The notes: generated from the sequence alone by a model not told the origin. DNA of 64,000 nucleotides from CAVVEQ01 sp963802095 (GCA_963802095.1 CAWDHI010000011.1:83335-147334), one strand, 5' to 3'; counted from the first letter of the stretch, positions 8,750-17,564 are shown. Numbers and translations are program-made.

Positions 8750-9160
8750 TCAATGATGTCCGTTCTTACTGAACTGCGCAAAATTGGTCGAGCGAAGTTT
8801 AGCCACCAGATCTTCCTGTGTGGAGCACCAAACCTCCTTAAGCGGGCAATCATCTTCGAATGGGCACACAGCCGGGGCGTGGGTGCAGTCGTTCAATCGC
8901 ACTGGCCCGTCGATAGCTTCCACTACGTCAAGGAGGGTGACCTCGGAGGGCGGGTGTGCCAGGGTGACGCCGCCATGTGCCCCGCGTGAAGTATGGATGA
9001 TGCCGGCGATGGAAAGCTGGGAGATGATCTTGGCCAGGAAGCTGGGTGGGATCTTCTGGGATCTGGCGATCAAAGCGGTGGAAGCTTTTTGATCCGGTTC
9101 TATCCTGGAAAGGTAGAGAACTGCTCGAAGGGCATAATCCGCCTGTTTTGTGATCTGCAT
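8750..9160 (-). CDS. Rrf2-family transcriptional regulator
   Basis: A 136-residue winged-helix regulator. The N-terminus MQITKQADYALRAVLYLS is the typical Rrf2 start, followed by the recognition helix region IPPSFLAKIISQL. Three cysteines in the spacing C-x6-C-x5-C (DCTHAPAVCPFEDDCPL) match the IscR/NsrR cluster-ligand pattern, so an Fe-S cofactor sensing NO, redox state or cluster supply is likely. A good ribosome site (AGAGGAAGG) precedes the ATG. Upstream on the - strand TTGCTC and TATACT are spaced 17 bp apart, giving a plausible promoter. Confidence 0.9.
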   Translation of the reverse strand: MQITKQADYALRAVLYLSRIEPDQKASTALIARSQKIPPSFLAKIISQLSIAGIIHTSRGAHGGVTLAHPPSEVTLLDVVEAIDGPVRLNDCTHAPAVCPFEDDCPLKEVWCSTQEDLVAKLRSTNFAQFSKNGHH

Positions 9161-9315
9161 ACGAACCTTCCTCTAAAAACAAAATCGGTAAAATTTGTCT
9201 GAATATGAGTATACGCGCAAGCGGCATTGAGAGCAAGTGATGAAGGTCATAAAATTGCGGGATGCAAAAAGAGGAATTAATAGAAGAAAAGCCCTGCCAA
9301 AGATATAATTCAGGT

Positions 9316-9741
9316 ATGACAAGATTCAATTTCAACCTTCCTGTCCAGCTGCGTTATAGCGACCTGGATCCGCAATGGCACGTCAATAATGTGCGCACTC
9401 TCTCCCTGTTGGAACATGCCCGTTTTGCCTACCTGATGGAACTGGGTTTGTTCGACGGGAAATCGTTTTTCGACCTTGGGCTGATCGTGGCCGATGTACA
9501 CCTTTCCTACCTGGCACCCATCGAGCTGGAGCAGAAGATCCGCGTAGGGGTGCGGGTGACGAAGATCGGCACAAAGAGCATGGTCTTTGAATATGAGGTC
9601 ATCGAGGAAGAAAGCGGATCAGTGCTGGTGAAAGCGGAGACGGTGATGGTAGCTTATGATTACCACACCCACCGGAGCATCCCGGTCTCGGCAGCCTGGC
9701 GGGAGAGGATTGGCGAGTACGAAGGTGTCAATTTCGGTTAA
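9316..9741 (+). CDS. Acyl-CoA thioesterase, 4HBT hotdog family
   Basis: A 141-residue hotdog-fold thioesterase of the YbgC/4-hydroxybenzoyl-CoA type. The active-site signature reads YSDLDPQWHVNN close to the N-terminus, with the catalytic aspartate. The start chosen is the ATG at 9316 because homology begins right there (MTRFNFNLPV); an in-frame ATG at 9262 would add 18 atypical residues. It hydrolyses acyl-CoA esters in the cytoplasm; the chain specificity is unknown. It is the first gene of a + strand run with the M42 peptidase and gatB. Confidence 0.88.
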   Translation: MTRFNFNLPVQLRYSDLDPQWHVNNVRTLSLLEHARFAYLMELGLFDGKSFFDLGLIVADVHLSYLAPIELEQKIRVGVRVTKIGTKSMVFEYEVIEEESGSVLVKAETVMVAYDYHTHRSIPVSAAWRERIGEYEGVNFG

Positions 9742-9793
9742 GTCGCCAGAATACCAAGACTATAAATACCCCCTTTTTTCCAAGGAGAATTTC

Positions 9794-10840
9794 ATGCACG
9801 GAATTGATGAAATATTTCTCGAAAAATTCCTGGTTGGTTTGTTGAATATACCAAGTCCGACAGGTTACAGTGAGCACGCAATTGATTTATGTGAAAAAAC
9901 GCTTTCAGCTTTTTCACCCATGACCCTCAACCGCACCCACAAGGGAGCTCTTCTGGCGAGTCTTCCGGGGACTAAGCAGGGACACGAAAGAGCCCTCACT
10001 GCGCACGTGGATACCCTGGGCGCGATGGTTAAAGCCATCAAATCCACCGGCAGGTTGCAGCTAACCCAGCTCGGGGGGTACGCTTGGAATTCGGTTGAAG
10101 GGGAAGGTTGCACCGTTTTCTCCGCTTCGGGAAAAGCTTTCCGCGGCTCCATTCTGATCAACAAGGCTTCCGTGCACGTGCACGGCAGGCAGGTGGATCT
10201 CAAGCGCGAGGATGAGGTCATGGAGATCCGACTGGATGAAACCGCAAATACCGCCGAGCAAGTAGAGCAGCTCGGGATTGGTGTTGGGGACTATGTGGCG
10301 TTCGATCCCCGGGTGGAGGTGGTTAATGGTTTCATCCGCTCCCGCCACCTGGATGATAAAGCTGGGGTTGCCTGCCTGGTTTCAGCGATCAAGACTCTCC
10401 ACGATAATAACCAGCGCCCCGGTCATACCGCCCATTTCCTGATCAGCAATTTTGAAGAGGTCGGCCACGGCGCGGCCGCTGGCATCCCCGCGGAGGCGGA
10501 GGAGCTCCTGGTGGTGGATATGGCCGCAGTGGGCGAAGGGCAAACCTCCGACGAAAAATATGCCACGATCTGCGTCAAAGACTCCAACGGACCTTATCAT
10601 TATGGGTTCTCTCAAAGGCTCCGCAAGCTGGCTGATATGCATAAAATTCCTTACAAGGTGGATATTTATCCGCATTACGGCTCCGATGGTGGCGCGTTCC
10701 TGAGCGCTGGTGGCGATGTGGCGGTTGCGCTGATAGGACCAGGCGTGGATGCCTCTCACCACTATGAGCGAACGCATATGGATGCCTTGAAAGCCACCAC
10801 CGCCTGGGTTCGGGCATATTTACTGGAAGGTTGCGAATAA
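9794..10840 (+). CDS. M42-family metallo-aminopeptidase
   Basis: A 348-residue dinuclear metallopeptidase that removes N-terminal residues from peptides (deblocking aminopeptidase/FrvX group). Metal and catalytic residues are visible in TAHVDTLG (His, Asp), HLDDKAG (bridging Asp), FEEVGHG (catalytic Glu pair), VDMAAVG and the C-terminal ASHHYERTH. The ATG at 9794 has an ideal ribosome site (AAGGAG, 9782-9787) and follows the thioesterase gene by 52 bp. It ends 9 bp before gatB, so the genes probably form an operon. Confidence 0.92.
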   Translation: MHGIDEIFLEKFLVGLLNIPSPTGYSEHAIDLCEKTLSAFSPMTLNRTHKGALLASLPGTKQGHERALTAHVDTLGAMVKAIKSTGRLQLTQLGGYAWNSVEGEGCTVFSASGKAFRGSILINKASVHVHGRQVDLKREDEVMEIRLDETANTAEQVEQLGIGVGDYVAFDPRVEVVNGFIRSRHLDDKAGVACLVSAIKTLHDNNQRPGHTAHFLISNFEEVGHGAAAGIPAEAEELLVVDMAAVGEGQTSDEKYATICVKDSNGPYHYGFSQRLRKLADMHKIPYKVDIYPHYGSDGGAFLSAGGDVAVALIGPGVDASHHYERTHMDALKATTAWVRAYLLEGCE

Positions 10841-10849
10841 AGGAATAAG

Positions 10850-12295
10850 ATGCCATTCACCGCTGATATTGGGCTTGAGGTTCATGCGGAACTAGCCACC
10901 CGATCCAAGATGTTCTGCTCCTGTGCCGTGGTGGATTCTGTTTCCGCGCCGCCCAACAGCGCTGTCTGCCCGGTCTGCGAGGGGCTGCCGGGAGCACTGC
11001 CGGTGTTGAATGAAAAGGCGGTCGAATACGCCCTGCGGGTGGCGCTGGCACTAGGTTGCGAGGTTGCTCTTCAAAGCATTTTCGTCCGCAAGAATTATTT
11101 CTACCCTGATCTTCCCAAAGGTTACCAGATCTCCCAGTTCGAATCACCACTGGCTGATAAAGGCACCATCACCTATTCGGTGGCGGGAAGCGAGAAAATA
11201 GCCCGCATCCGGCGCGTGCACCTAGAGGAGGATACTGGCAAGCTGACCCATATCCACACGGATAAAGAGGATTTTTCCCTCGTGGACCTCAACCGCGCCG
11301 GTGTTCCGCTGCTGGAGATCGTCTCCGAGCCGGACATGCACTCGGCGGAAGAAGCCAGCGCCTATGCTCGCGCGCTCAGGTCGGTGCTGCAGGCGCTGGG
11401 GGTCAACTCGGGCGATATGGAAAAGGGGGTCATTCGCTTTGAGGCCAACGTCTCCCTGCGTCCAGTGGGCAGTGCTGAACTCGGCACACGAGTGGAGATC
11501 AAAAATCTCAACAGCTTCCGGGCGATGGAGCGCGCCATTCGCTACCAGCTTGAAATTCAACAGTCCACGTTGGAAAGCGGCGGAGAAGTGGAACAGGAGA
11601 CGCTCGGTTGGGATGACCTCGCCGGGGTGACCTACTCCCAGCGCAGCAAGGAAGATTCGCACGATTATCGCTACTTCCCCGAGCCGGATCTTCCCCCCCT
11701 GGTCGTGGATACCGAATGGCTGGATCGTATCCGCAGTGGATTACCCGAACTCCCGCGCGAAAGGCAGTTTCGATTCATCCGCGAATATGGACTTGCGAAA
11801 GTAGAATCCAGCCTGCTTGCGGAGGAAATATCTCTTGCAGATTATTTTGAAGATACGATCCGCGCGGGAGCGGAACCTCACGCGGCGGTCAAATGGATCA
11901 CGGGCGAGATCTTCGCCTGGATGAAGGAAAGCGGGCTGGAGATCGGGCAGATCAAAGTTCCCCCCAAGTCACTGGCAATCCTGATCGGGATGGTGGAACG
12001 CGGGGGAATCAACCAGGCCACCGCCAAGCGCATCCTGGCGCGTATGCTCATGGAGGGCGGAGATCCGGCGGAGATCGTTTCCACCGAAGGATTGCAACAG
12101 GTTACGGATAAGGATGCCATCCGCAAGGTTGTCGCGGAGGTGCTGGCGGCAAACCCCGGAGCGGTCGAAAAATACCGCTCGGGCAAGCCGACCGTAGAAC
12201 AATGGCTCTTCGGCCAGGTTATGCGGGAGGCGGGCGGGAGGGCAAATCCGCAGCTTGTGCGCGAGGAACTCCAGCGGCAACTTAAACCCATTTGA
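10850..12295 (+). CDS. gatB: Asp/Glu-tRNA amidotransferase subunit B
   Basis: A 481-residue subunit of GatCAB, which converts Glu-tRNA(Gln) to Gln-tRNA(Gln) (and Asp-tRNA(Asn) to Asn-tRNA(Asn)). The start IGLEVHAEL is characteristic. The zinc-binding cysteines CSC and CPVC are present, as is FEANVSLRP and the C-terminal YqeY-like tail ending in NPQLVREEL. gatA and gatC are not in the window. The start codon follows the M42 gene by 9 bp with AAGGA in front, and a strong terminator closes the operon at 12313-12341. Confidence 0.96.
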   Translation: MPFTADIGLEVHAELATRSKMFCSCAVVDSVSAPPNSAVCPVCEGLPGALPVLNEKAVEYALRVALALGCEVALQSIFVRKNYFYPDLPKGYQISQFESPLADKGTITYSVAGSEKIARIRRVHLEEDTGKLTHIHTDKEDFSLVDLNRAGVPLLEIVSEPDMHSAEEASAYARALRSVLQALGVNSGDMEKGVIRFEANVSLRPVGSAELGTRVEIKNLNSFRAMERAIRYQLEIQQSTLESGGEVEQETLGWDDLAGVTYSQRSKEDSHDYRYFPEPDLPPLVVDTEWLDRIRSGLPELPRERQFRFIREYGLAKVESSLLAEEISLADYFEDTIRAGAEPHAAVKWITGEIFAWMKESGLEIGQIKVPPKSLAILIGMVERGGINQATAKRILARMLMEGGDPAEIVSTEGLQQVTDKDAIRKVVAEVLAANPGAVEKYRSGKPTVEQWLFGQVMREAGGRANPQLVREELQRQLKPI

Positions 12296-12312
12296 TCCAC
12301 TTCCTCGTGGAG

Positions 12313-12341
12313 AAAAAAAGACCCGGGCAGGGTCTTTTTTT
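12313..12341 (+). terminator. Terminator after gatB
   Basis: AAAAAAAGACCC pairs with GGGTCTTTTTTT around a five-base loop. The long T-run is on the + strand, so it ends the thioesterase-M42-gatB transcript. Confidence 0.9.
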
Positions 12342-12346
12342 GCATC

Positions 12347-12420
12347 TTGACAACTTTCGTACATTTTGATAATATATCGGAAGGCGATATAACGAAAAAC
12401 GATATAACGAGAGATGATAT
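12347..12420 (+). promoter_or_regulatory. padR promoter with repeated operator
   Basis: TTGACA (12347-12352) and TAATAT (12370-12375) are 17 bp apart. An inverted repeat ATATCG-5-CGATAT covers 12374-12390, overlapping the -10 box. CGATATAACGA occurs at 12385-12395 and 12400-12410, and a degenerate third copy begins at 12415, giving a 15-bp period up to the start codon. PadR proteins usually repress their own promoters, so this is the likely operator. Confidence 0.7.
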
Positions 12421-12768
12421 ATGGTACTTGAAAAGATCATTCAAAAGAACACGCCGCTTACCGAATCCACGTTCTATATCCTGATCGCCGTGGCCGAGCC
12501 GCTGCACGGTTACGGGATCATGAACCGGGTGAAGGATCTCAGCGGCGGCAGGGTGCAGCTGGGCCCGGGGACGCTCTATGGTGCGCTCTCGAATCTGCAG
12601 CAAATTGGGCTGATCGAAGCCGCGGATGACGGGTCGGGTTCCGAGCGGCGCAAAGCCTACCGGATGACCGCGGCAGGGAAAGCTGTGGCGGAATACGAGA
12701 TCGCCCGGTTGGAAGAAATGGCGCGCAACGGGAGGGACATGTTGAATAATGGAGGGAAGAATGGCTGA
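12421..12768 (+). CDS. PadR-family transcriptional regulator
   Basis: A 115-residue winged-helix repressor. The PadR pattern is clear: LTESTFYILIAVAEPLHGYGIM, then GRVQLGPGTLYGALSNLQQIGLI and the wing ERRKAYRMTAAGKA. It is followed by a C-terminal helix for dimerisation. The gene overlaps the next one by 8 bp, so the two are translationally coupled. PadR/DUF2812 pairs are common: the regulator senses a stress or drug and the membrane partner responds. The repeats just upstream are probably its binding sites. Confidence 0.92.
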   Translation: MVLEKIIQKNTPLTESTFYILIAVAEPLHGYGIMNRVKDLSGGRVQLGPGTLYGALSNLQQIGLIEAADDGSGSERRKAYRMTAAGKAVAEYEIARLEEMARNGRDMLNNGGKNG

Positions 12769-13327
12769 AAAGAAATACTTCACCCCGGTGGAAACAAAAA
12801 CCGTTCACCGGGTGATCTTTGCCTGGGAGGATGAAAAGGAAGAACGTTGGCTGGAGGAAATGTCGGCTTCTGGATGGCACCTTACGGGGGTTGCGCCGTT
12901 TACCTGGTATTTTCAGAAGGGTAAACCTACCCAGTTGGCTTACCGCCTGGATTACAAGCTAACCCTTGGTAAAGATTACGAAGATTACAAGCAGATCTTT
13001 GCGGATTCGGGCTGGGAGCTGGTTTGCGTGATGTCGAACTGGCACTATTACCGCATCCTGCCGGAAAACGAACAGGTGCCGGAGATCTATAACGATAATC
13101 GCTCCAAGGCGGCGAAATACCAACGACTATTGGTGTTGTTTCTTATTCTGTTACCGACGATAATTCTATTCATACCACCTTCACTAGTGTCAAACCATGC
13201 AGACTTCCCCGAACCCTGGAAGTTTATTATCTTTACATTTGGGTTAATAATTAAACTTCTTTTTCTGTATGGCGTAATCCGGATCTCGCTCCGGGTGATT
13301 TCACTTCGAAAATCCCTTCAGGAATAG
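12761..13327 (+). CDS. DUF2812 membrane protein
   Basis: A 188-residue protein with a soluble N-terminal DUF2812 domain (EEERWLEEMSASGWHL, then FAWEDEKE and DYKLTLGKDYEDYKQIFADSGWEL) and two C-terminal membrane helices (about residues 120-145 and 155-180). The ATG at 12761 is chosen because GGAGGGAAG lies directly before it. The function of DUF2812 is not known; its frequent pairing with PadR suggests an envelope-stress role. A perfect 15-bp terminator follows. Confidence 0.85.
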   Translation: MAEKKYFTPVETKTVHRVIFAWEDEKEERWLEEMSASGWHLTGVAPFTWYFQKGKPTQLAYRLDYKLTLGKDYEDYKQIFADSGWELVCVMSNWHYYRILPENEQVPEIYNDNRSKAAKYQRLLVLFLILLPTIILFIPPSLVSNHADFPEPWKFIIFTFGLIIKLLFLYGVIRISLRVISLRKSLQE

Positions 13328-13329
13328 AA

Positions 13330-13362
13330 AAAGCAGCTCTGGAGGTTCTCCAGAGCTGCTTT
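13330..13362. terminator. Bidirectional terminator, 15-bp stem
   Basis: AAAGCAGCTCTGGAG and its exact complement are separated by GTT. The hairpin is shared by the converging DUF2812 gene (+) and alpha-oxoamine synthase gene (-). Confidence 0.9.
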
Positions 13363-13380
13363 ATTATTGCACTTTCCTCC

Positions 13381-14565
13381 TCAGGGGATCAATCCCATCT
13401 CCCTGCCAACTTTTGCAAAGATCTCCAGTACGCGGTTTAGCTGCGTCTCGGTATGGGTAGCCATGTAGCTGGTACGGAGCAGCTGCCTTCCTGGCGGTGT
13501 GGCTGGAGCGAGAACGGGGTTGACGAACACGCCGGCTTCGAAGAGTTTCTTCCAGGTCATCAAAGTGCGCTGGTTATCACCAATGATGATCGGGATGATG
13601 GGTGTAACGGAATGACCAGTATCGAATCCAAGTTCCTTGAAGCCCTTGTGCATCAGTGCAGCATTCCGCTGCAGCTTCTCCACTCGTTCGGGTTCCTCAC
13701 GCATCACATCCAGGGCAGCCAGAGCAGCGGCGGTGGAGGCAGGCGGCATGCTGGCACTGAAGATCAGCGCGCGGGCATTGTGCTTGATGAAGTGGATGAC
13801 ATCCTCATCTCCGGCGATGAAGCCGCCCAGCGAGGCGAAGGATTTGCTGAAGGTGGACATGATCAGGTCCACCTCATCCGTCATGCCAAAATGGGCGGCG
13901 GTGCCCCGCCCTCCTCCAAGAACCCCCATGGCATGGGCGTCATCCACCATTAAACGTGCTCCATATTTTTTACAAATGGGATAAATAGCCGGAAGATCGG
14001 CGATATCGCCTTCCATGCTGTAAAGCCCATCAACGATCAACAGCTTGCCGCGATCCTCTGGAATGGATGCCATCACCCGTTCGAGGTGCTCGGGATCATT
14101 ATGCTGGAAGCGTTCGATCGAGCCGTAGGAAAGCCTGGCGCCATCCACGATGCTGGCGTGGTCGCCCTTATCCATCACCGCCACGTCCATGCGCCCGATG
14201 AGCGAACTGACCACACCCAGGTTTGTCTGCATGCCGGTGGAAAAAACGAGGGTCGATTCCTTACCGACCCATTCCGCCAGCTCGTGCTCCAGGCGTTCGT
14301 GCATCTCGAGCGTGCCGTTGAGGAACCGCGACCCGGTGCAGCTGGTACCGTACTTCTGGATGGCATCGATGGCAGCCTGGCGCACCTTGGGGTGGGTGGT
14401 TAGTCCGAGGTAATTATTGGAACCGCACATGATCAGGCGGTGACCCTCGATGATCGCCTCGGTGCCTTCATTCTTTTCCAGTGGAATGAAATACGGATAT
14501 AAACCGGTAGCCATCACCTCTTTCGCTTCAGTATATGCGCTGCATTTATTGAATATATCCATCAA
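13381..14565 (-). CDS. Alpha-oxoamine synthase, serine palmitoyltransferase-like
   Basis: A 394-residue PLP enzyme that condenses an amino acid with an acyl-CoA. The lysine that binds PLP is in STFSKSFASLGG, the aspartate for the pyridine nitrogen in DDAHAMGVLG, and the substrate motif in GTSCTGSRFLNGT. The family includes KBL, BioF, HemA and serine palmitoyltransferase. The N-terminal stretch GLYPYFIPLE and the motif CGSNNYLGL resemble bacterial serine palmitoyltransferases more than BioF or KBL, but this is pattern judgement. It stands alone: no biotin, threonine dehydrogenase or ceramide-synthase genes adjoin. Product assignment among the family is uncertain. Confidence 0.85.
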   Translation of the reverse strand: MMDIFNKCSAYTEAKEVMATGLYPYFIPLEKNEGTEAIIEGHRLIMCGSNNYLGLTTHPKVRQAAIDAIQKYGTSCTGSRFLNGTLEMHERLEHELAEWVGKESTLVFSTGMQTNLGVVSSLIGRMDVAVMDKGDHASIVDGARLSYGSIERFQHNDPEHLERVMASIPEDRGKLLIVDGLYSMEGDIADLPAIYPICKKYGARLMVDDAHAMGVLGGGRGTAAHFGMTDEVDLIMSTFSKSFASLGGFIAGDEDVIHFIKHNARALIFSASMPPASTAAALAALDVMREEPERVEKLQRNAALMHKGFKELGFDTGHSVTPIIPIIIGDNQRTLMTWKKLFEAGVFVNPVLAPATPPGRQLLRTSYMATHTETQLNRVLEIFAKVGREMGLIP

Positions 14566-14683
14566 TCAATCCTTATTAATTTTTTGTTTTGCCGGGAGAT
14601 GATGCCAAGCGATAAAACTGGTAATGGAAAACCGAACGCCCAATTTATTTTAATCGTTTTCTCGAACACCGTTATATAAATAT

Positions 14684-14702
14684 AACCCGGAAAAATCGGG
14701 TT
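14684..14702 (-). terminator. Weak hairpin after the histidine kinase gene
   Basis: On the - strand AACCCG and CGGGTT flank ATTTTTC, followed by an A/T-rich stretch without a clean T-run. It is a plausible but weak end for the two-component operon. Confidence 0.45.
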
Positions 14703-14727
14703 GGTTGTGTGGAGCGGGTAACGCTTT

Positions 14728-16161
14728 CTACGCAGAGACCGGGATGGAGAAAGTGATCCTGGTTCCGGGCACAGATTGCCCTTCGGGTGTTGGCACCGGG
14801 CTCAGCGCAGCGACGGTCCCACCATGAGATTCCACCAGCTGCCGGACTATGGCCAGCCCGAGTCCCGAGCCGCCGCTTCCGCGGGAGCGGGATTTATCCG
14901 CACGGTAGAAGCGGTCGAATACATGCGGCAGATCGCGCGGATCGATCCCCGCGCCGGTATCTGTCACGGAAAACTCAACCTTCTTACTGGCAGCGGCAAA
15001 TGACGCGGCCATGGTCACGGTTCCACCCGCGGGTGTATAGCGCAGGGAGTTGGCGATGAGATTGTTCAAAACCTGTATCAGGCGATCCGCGTCCCCAAGC
15101 ACCATGGGCAGACTCCCTGGCGGATTCGCGACGAGGTTCACTCCCTGTTGTTGGGCAACTGGCTGCATGAGATCCACGGCTTTGAAAATAAGCTCGCCTG
15201 TTGCGACGGGCTGCAAATCCAACTCCAGCCTGCCAGCTTCGGCCAGGGAGAGGAGGCGCAGGTCCTCCACCATGCGATTGAGCAGCGCGGTTTCAGTAAC
15301 CAGCGAACCGATCTGTTCCTGGTCTACGGGTAAAACGCCATCCTGCATGCCCTCCAGGGTAGCCTGGATGGCCGCCAAAGGAGTTCGCAGCTCGTGGGCT
15401 ACATCGGCAGCCAGCTGACGGCGCTGATCCTCAGCACTTGCCAGGTTTTCCGCCATATCGTTGAAGGATTCTGCCAGGTCGCCCAACTCGTCGCTGGATT
15501 TTACTTCCACGCGGGTCTGCAGGTCACCATCCGCGATGCGTCCGGCGGCTTTCTGCATCGCCCTCAGGGGGGCGGTAATCTGGTTGAAGAGCAGGAAACC
15601 CAGAAGCAGGGCGATGGCACCTGCCACCAGCATGGATTTGACCAAGGCGGTGTTTACAGCAGCGAGAAACTCTCTCGCCACCAGGCTGCCGATGCCCTCG
15701 GATACAGCCAGCAATGTTCCTGCGCGGAATCCATTGACCTGGATCGGGATACCTGCGTTTAACTCCCGGCGGGAAAGGCGGCTTCCCAACCCCTGGGAGT
15801 TCGAATCAGCTACGATGGTTCCATCCTGGTCGGCAAGCGTCAGGCGCAGGTTCATTGCTGCGATCATCCCGCTTCCCGGCACCATCCTTCCCATTTGCAT
15901 CATGCCGCCCTGCCCGGATGTGGTCCCAGCCCACTGTTCCAGGGAAAGGAAATCCCCCACCCCCTCCCAGGAACCTGTAAAGGCGTAATAATCCGAAAGT
16001 CTTTCCGCCAGGCGGGTGGCCAGCAGCTGCCCGCTGCGATTGGAAAAGCGCGCAAAGGCATTGCGGGTGGAATTGACCAGCAGGACTGAGATCACCAGTG
16101 AACTGATGATGACCACCAACAGGAATGCGCCCATCAGCTTGTAGATCAGGCTGTTACGCAT
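14728..16161 (-). CDS. Sensor histidine kinase
   Basis: A 477-residue membrane sensor. The order is N-terminal membrane helix (residues 7-28), extracytoplasmic sensor of about 140 residues containing a Met/Gly-rich stretch (GGMMQMGRMVPGSGMI), second helix, HAMP, HisKA with the phosphorylated His in DVAHELRTPL, and a HATPase domain with N-box NNLIANSLRYTP, DTGAGID and GSGGSGLGLAIV. The start at 16161 (MRNSLIYKLM) overlaps the response-regulator stop by 8 bp. The signal is unknown; the Met-rich loop could bind a metal, which is inference. Confidence 0.93.
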   Translation of the reverse strand: MRNSLIYKLMGAFLLVVIISSLVISVLLVNSTRNAFARFSNRSGQLLATRLAERLSDYYAFTGSWEGVGDFLSLEQWAGTTSGQGGMMQMGRMVPGSGMIAAMNLRLTLADQDGTIVADSNSQGLGSRLSRRELNAGIPIQVNGFRAGTLLAVSEGIGSLVAREFLAAVNTALVKSMLVAGAIALLLGFLLFNQITAPLRAMQKAAGRIADGDLQTRVEVKSSDELGDLAESFNDMAENLASAEDQRRQLAADVAHELRTPLAAIQATLEGMQDGVLPVDQEQIGSLVTETALLNRMVEDLRLLSLAEAGRLELDLQPVATGELIFKAVDLMQPVAQQQGVNLVANPPGSLPMVLGDADRLIQVLNNLIANSLRYTPAGGTVTMAASFAAASKKVEFSVTDTGAGIDPRDLPHVFDRFYRADKSRSRGSGGSGLGLAIVRQLVESHGGTVAALSPVPTPEGQSVPGTRITFSIPVSA

Positions 16162-16861
16162 CTTCAACCGGCTCCAGTTTGTAACCAAGCCCGAAAACCG
16201 TCTGGATAAGAACCGGGTGTTTCGGATCCGGCTCCATTTTAATGCGCAGGTTCTTGATATGAGCGTCAATGGTCCGCTCGTACCCTTCGAACGCGCTTCC
16301 CTGTGCCTGTTCCATGATCTGCAGGCGGCTGAAAACCCTGCGAGGCTGCCTGGCCAGCACCACCAGGATCTCGAACTCGGTGGGGGTCAGATCCACCAGT
16401 TTTTCCGCATAATGGACGGAATGTTTTTCCAGGTCAATTGCTAGCCTGCCAACCTGGATCAGGTTCTCCGTGGCAGCAGTGTTCCCGCTGCGCCGCAGGA
16501 TCACCTTCACCCTGGCCACCACTTCCCGCGGACTGAAAGGCTTGAGCACGTAATCATCTGCGCCGATCTCAAGGCCGATAAGGCGGTCGGTTTCCTCCAC
16601 GCGTGCGGTGAGCATCAGGATGGGGATCTCGGAGGTCTTGCGTACGATCTTGCATACCTCAAAGCCGTCCATCCCGGGCAGGTTCAGATCAAGGATCATG
16701 AAATCCGGATGCTCCTTCTCGAACACAGCCAGCGCGGAAGGTCCATCTCCGGCGGTGACCACCCGGAAACCGGCTTTTTCCAGGTATGCCTTGAGCGCCT
16801 TAACGATATTGGGCTCATCATCGACGAGCAGGATCTTCTTCGCTGTTTCCGCCATGATCAT
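16154..16861 (-). CDS. OmpR/PhoB-family response regulator
   Basis: A 235-residue regulator. The receiver domain has the acidic pair in LVDDEPN, the phospho-acceptor in ILDLNLPGMDG, the conserved T in MLTAR and the lysine in VLKPFS. The C-terminal winged helix ends in YERTIDAHIKNLRIK and VFGLGYKLE. It precedes and overlaps its kinase gene, so the two form one operon. The ATG at 16861 and an internal ATG at 16855 are both possible; neither has a strong ribosome site. Confidence 0.94.
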   Translation of the reverse strand: MIMAETAKKILLVDDEPNIVKALKAYLEKAGFRVVTAGDGPSALAVFEKEHPDFMILDLNLPGMDGFEVCKIVRKTSEIPILMLTARVEETDRLIGLEIGADDYVLKPFSPREVVARVKVILRRSGNTAATENLIQVGRLAIDLEKHSVHYAEKLVDLTPTEFEILVVLARQPRRVFSRLQIMEQAQGSAFEGYERTIDAHIKNLRIKMEPDPKHPVLIQTVFGLGYKLEPVEDA

Positions 16862-16912
16862 ATTATATGGTTTTCACGCGGTAATTGGCACCGCAATAAC
16901 AGGAATGAATAA

Positions 16913-16938
16913 ACAGGGCTGCCGGAAGGCAACCCTGT
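16913..16938 (-). terminator. Terminator after the secreted protein gene
   Basis: On the - strand ACAGGGTTGCC pairs with GGCAGCCCTGT around TTCC (one mismatch), followed by TTATT. It separates the 16963 gene from the two-component operon. Confidence 0.65.
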
Positions 16939-16962
16939 CTTTGCAGAATATTTATAAAGGGA

Positions 16963-17424
16963 TCAGGGATTATTCTGTGGTCCGTAATTTCCGCGGAATT
17001 CCTGCCAGCGCTGCATCATGCGCATACCGCGGTTTTTCATCCAGTTCGCCTGCTGTTCGGTGATCTTGCCGTCCTTCACCGCCTGGTCGATCAGCTCGGC
17101 ACGAGCTTCGCGCATCATTGTTATGAATTCATCGCGGGAGAGGCCTTCGTCGGCAGCAATATCCGCCATCGATTCGCCATCCTCCAGGCGGGCTTCAAGT
17201 TCGCTTTCGGAAATTCCCAGCTTCCCGGCGAAAATGGAAACCATCTCATCGTGCATCCAGCCACGGTCCTGGTTATACCCGGGTCCCATGTTTCCACATC
17301 CGCCATTCCCGGGACCGTACCCTGGAACGGGGGGATTTTCGGATTGCGCGTAGACAGTTCCGACTGCGCCGAAGAAGATCGCCGCAACGGCAAGGGTCAC
17401 TATACCAAATTTCAAAATTTTCAT
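16963..17424 (-). CDS. Small secreted protein, DUF2680-like
   Basis: A 153-residue exported protein. The signal peptide is obvious (KILKFGIVTLAVAAIFFGAV, cleavage after VYA). The mature part has a Gly/Pro/Cys-rich linker, then a helical repeat of the kind seen in DUF2680/YckD proteins (LGISESELEARLEDGESMADIAADEGL, DGKITEQQANWM), and a Met/Arg-rich tail. The ATG at 17424 has AGGAG at the right distance. It lies upstream of a two-component operon on the same strand but behind its own terminator, so it may be a target or a periplasmic partner of that system. The function is unknown. Confidence 0.8.
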   Translation of the reverse strand: MKILKFGIVTLAVAAIFFGAVGTVYAQSENPPVPGYGPGNGGCGNMGPGYNQDRGWMHDEMVSIFAGKLGISESELEARLEDGESMADIAADEGLSRDEFITMMREARAELIDQAVKDGKITEQQANWMKNRGMRMMQRWQEFRGNYGPQNNP

Positions 17425-17564
17425 TTTCAACTCCTAATATTTTTCCGGAATATCATCCCGGTTGATGATGATGATACTCGGGAGATATGAAGATTTTATG
17501 AAGGTCAGGCGAATTTTTGGTGAAAGATATTTGAGAGATCAAAGAGGATGAAAATCATATTGAC

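Noticed and set aside
10168..10185. CGTGCACGTGCACG palindrome as a parS site
   Set aside because: It lies inside the M42 coding sequence and lacks the TTTCACGTGAAA core.
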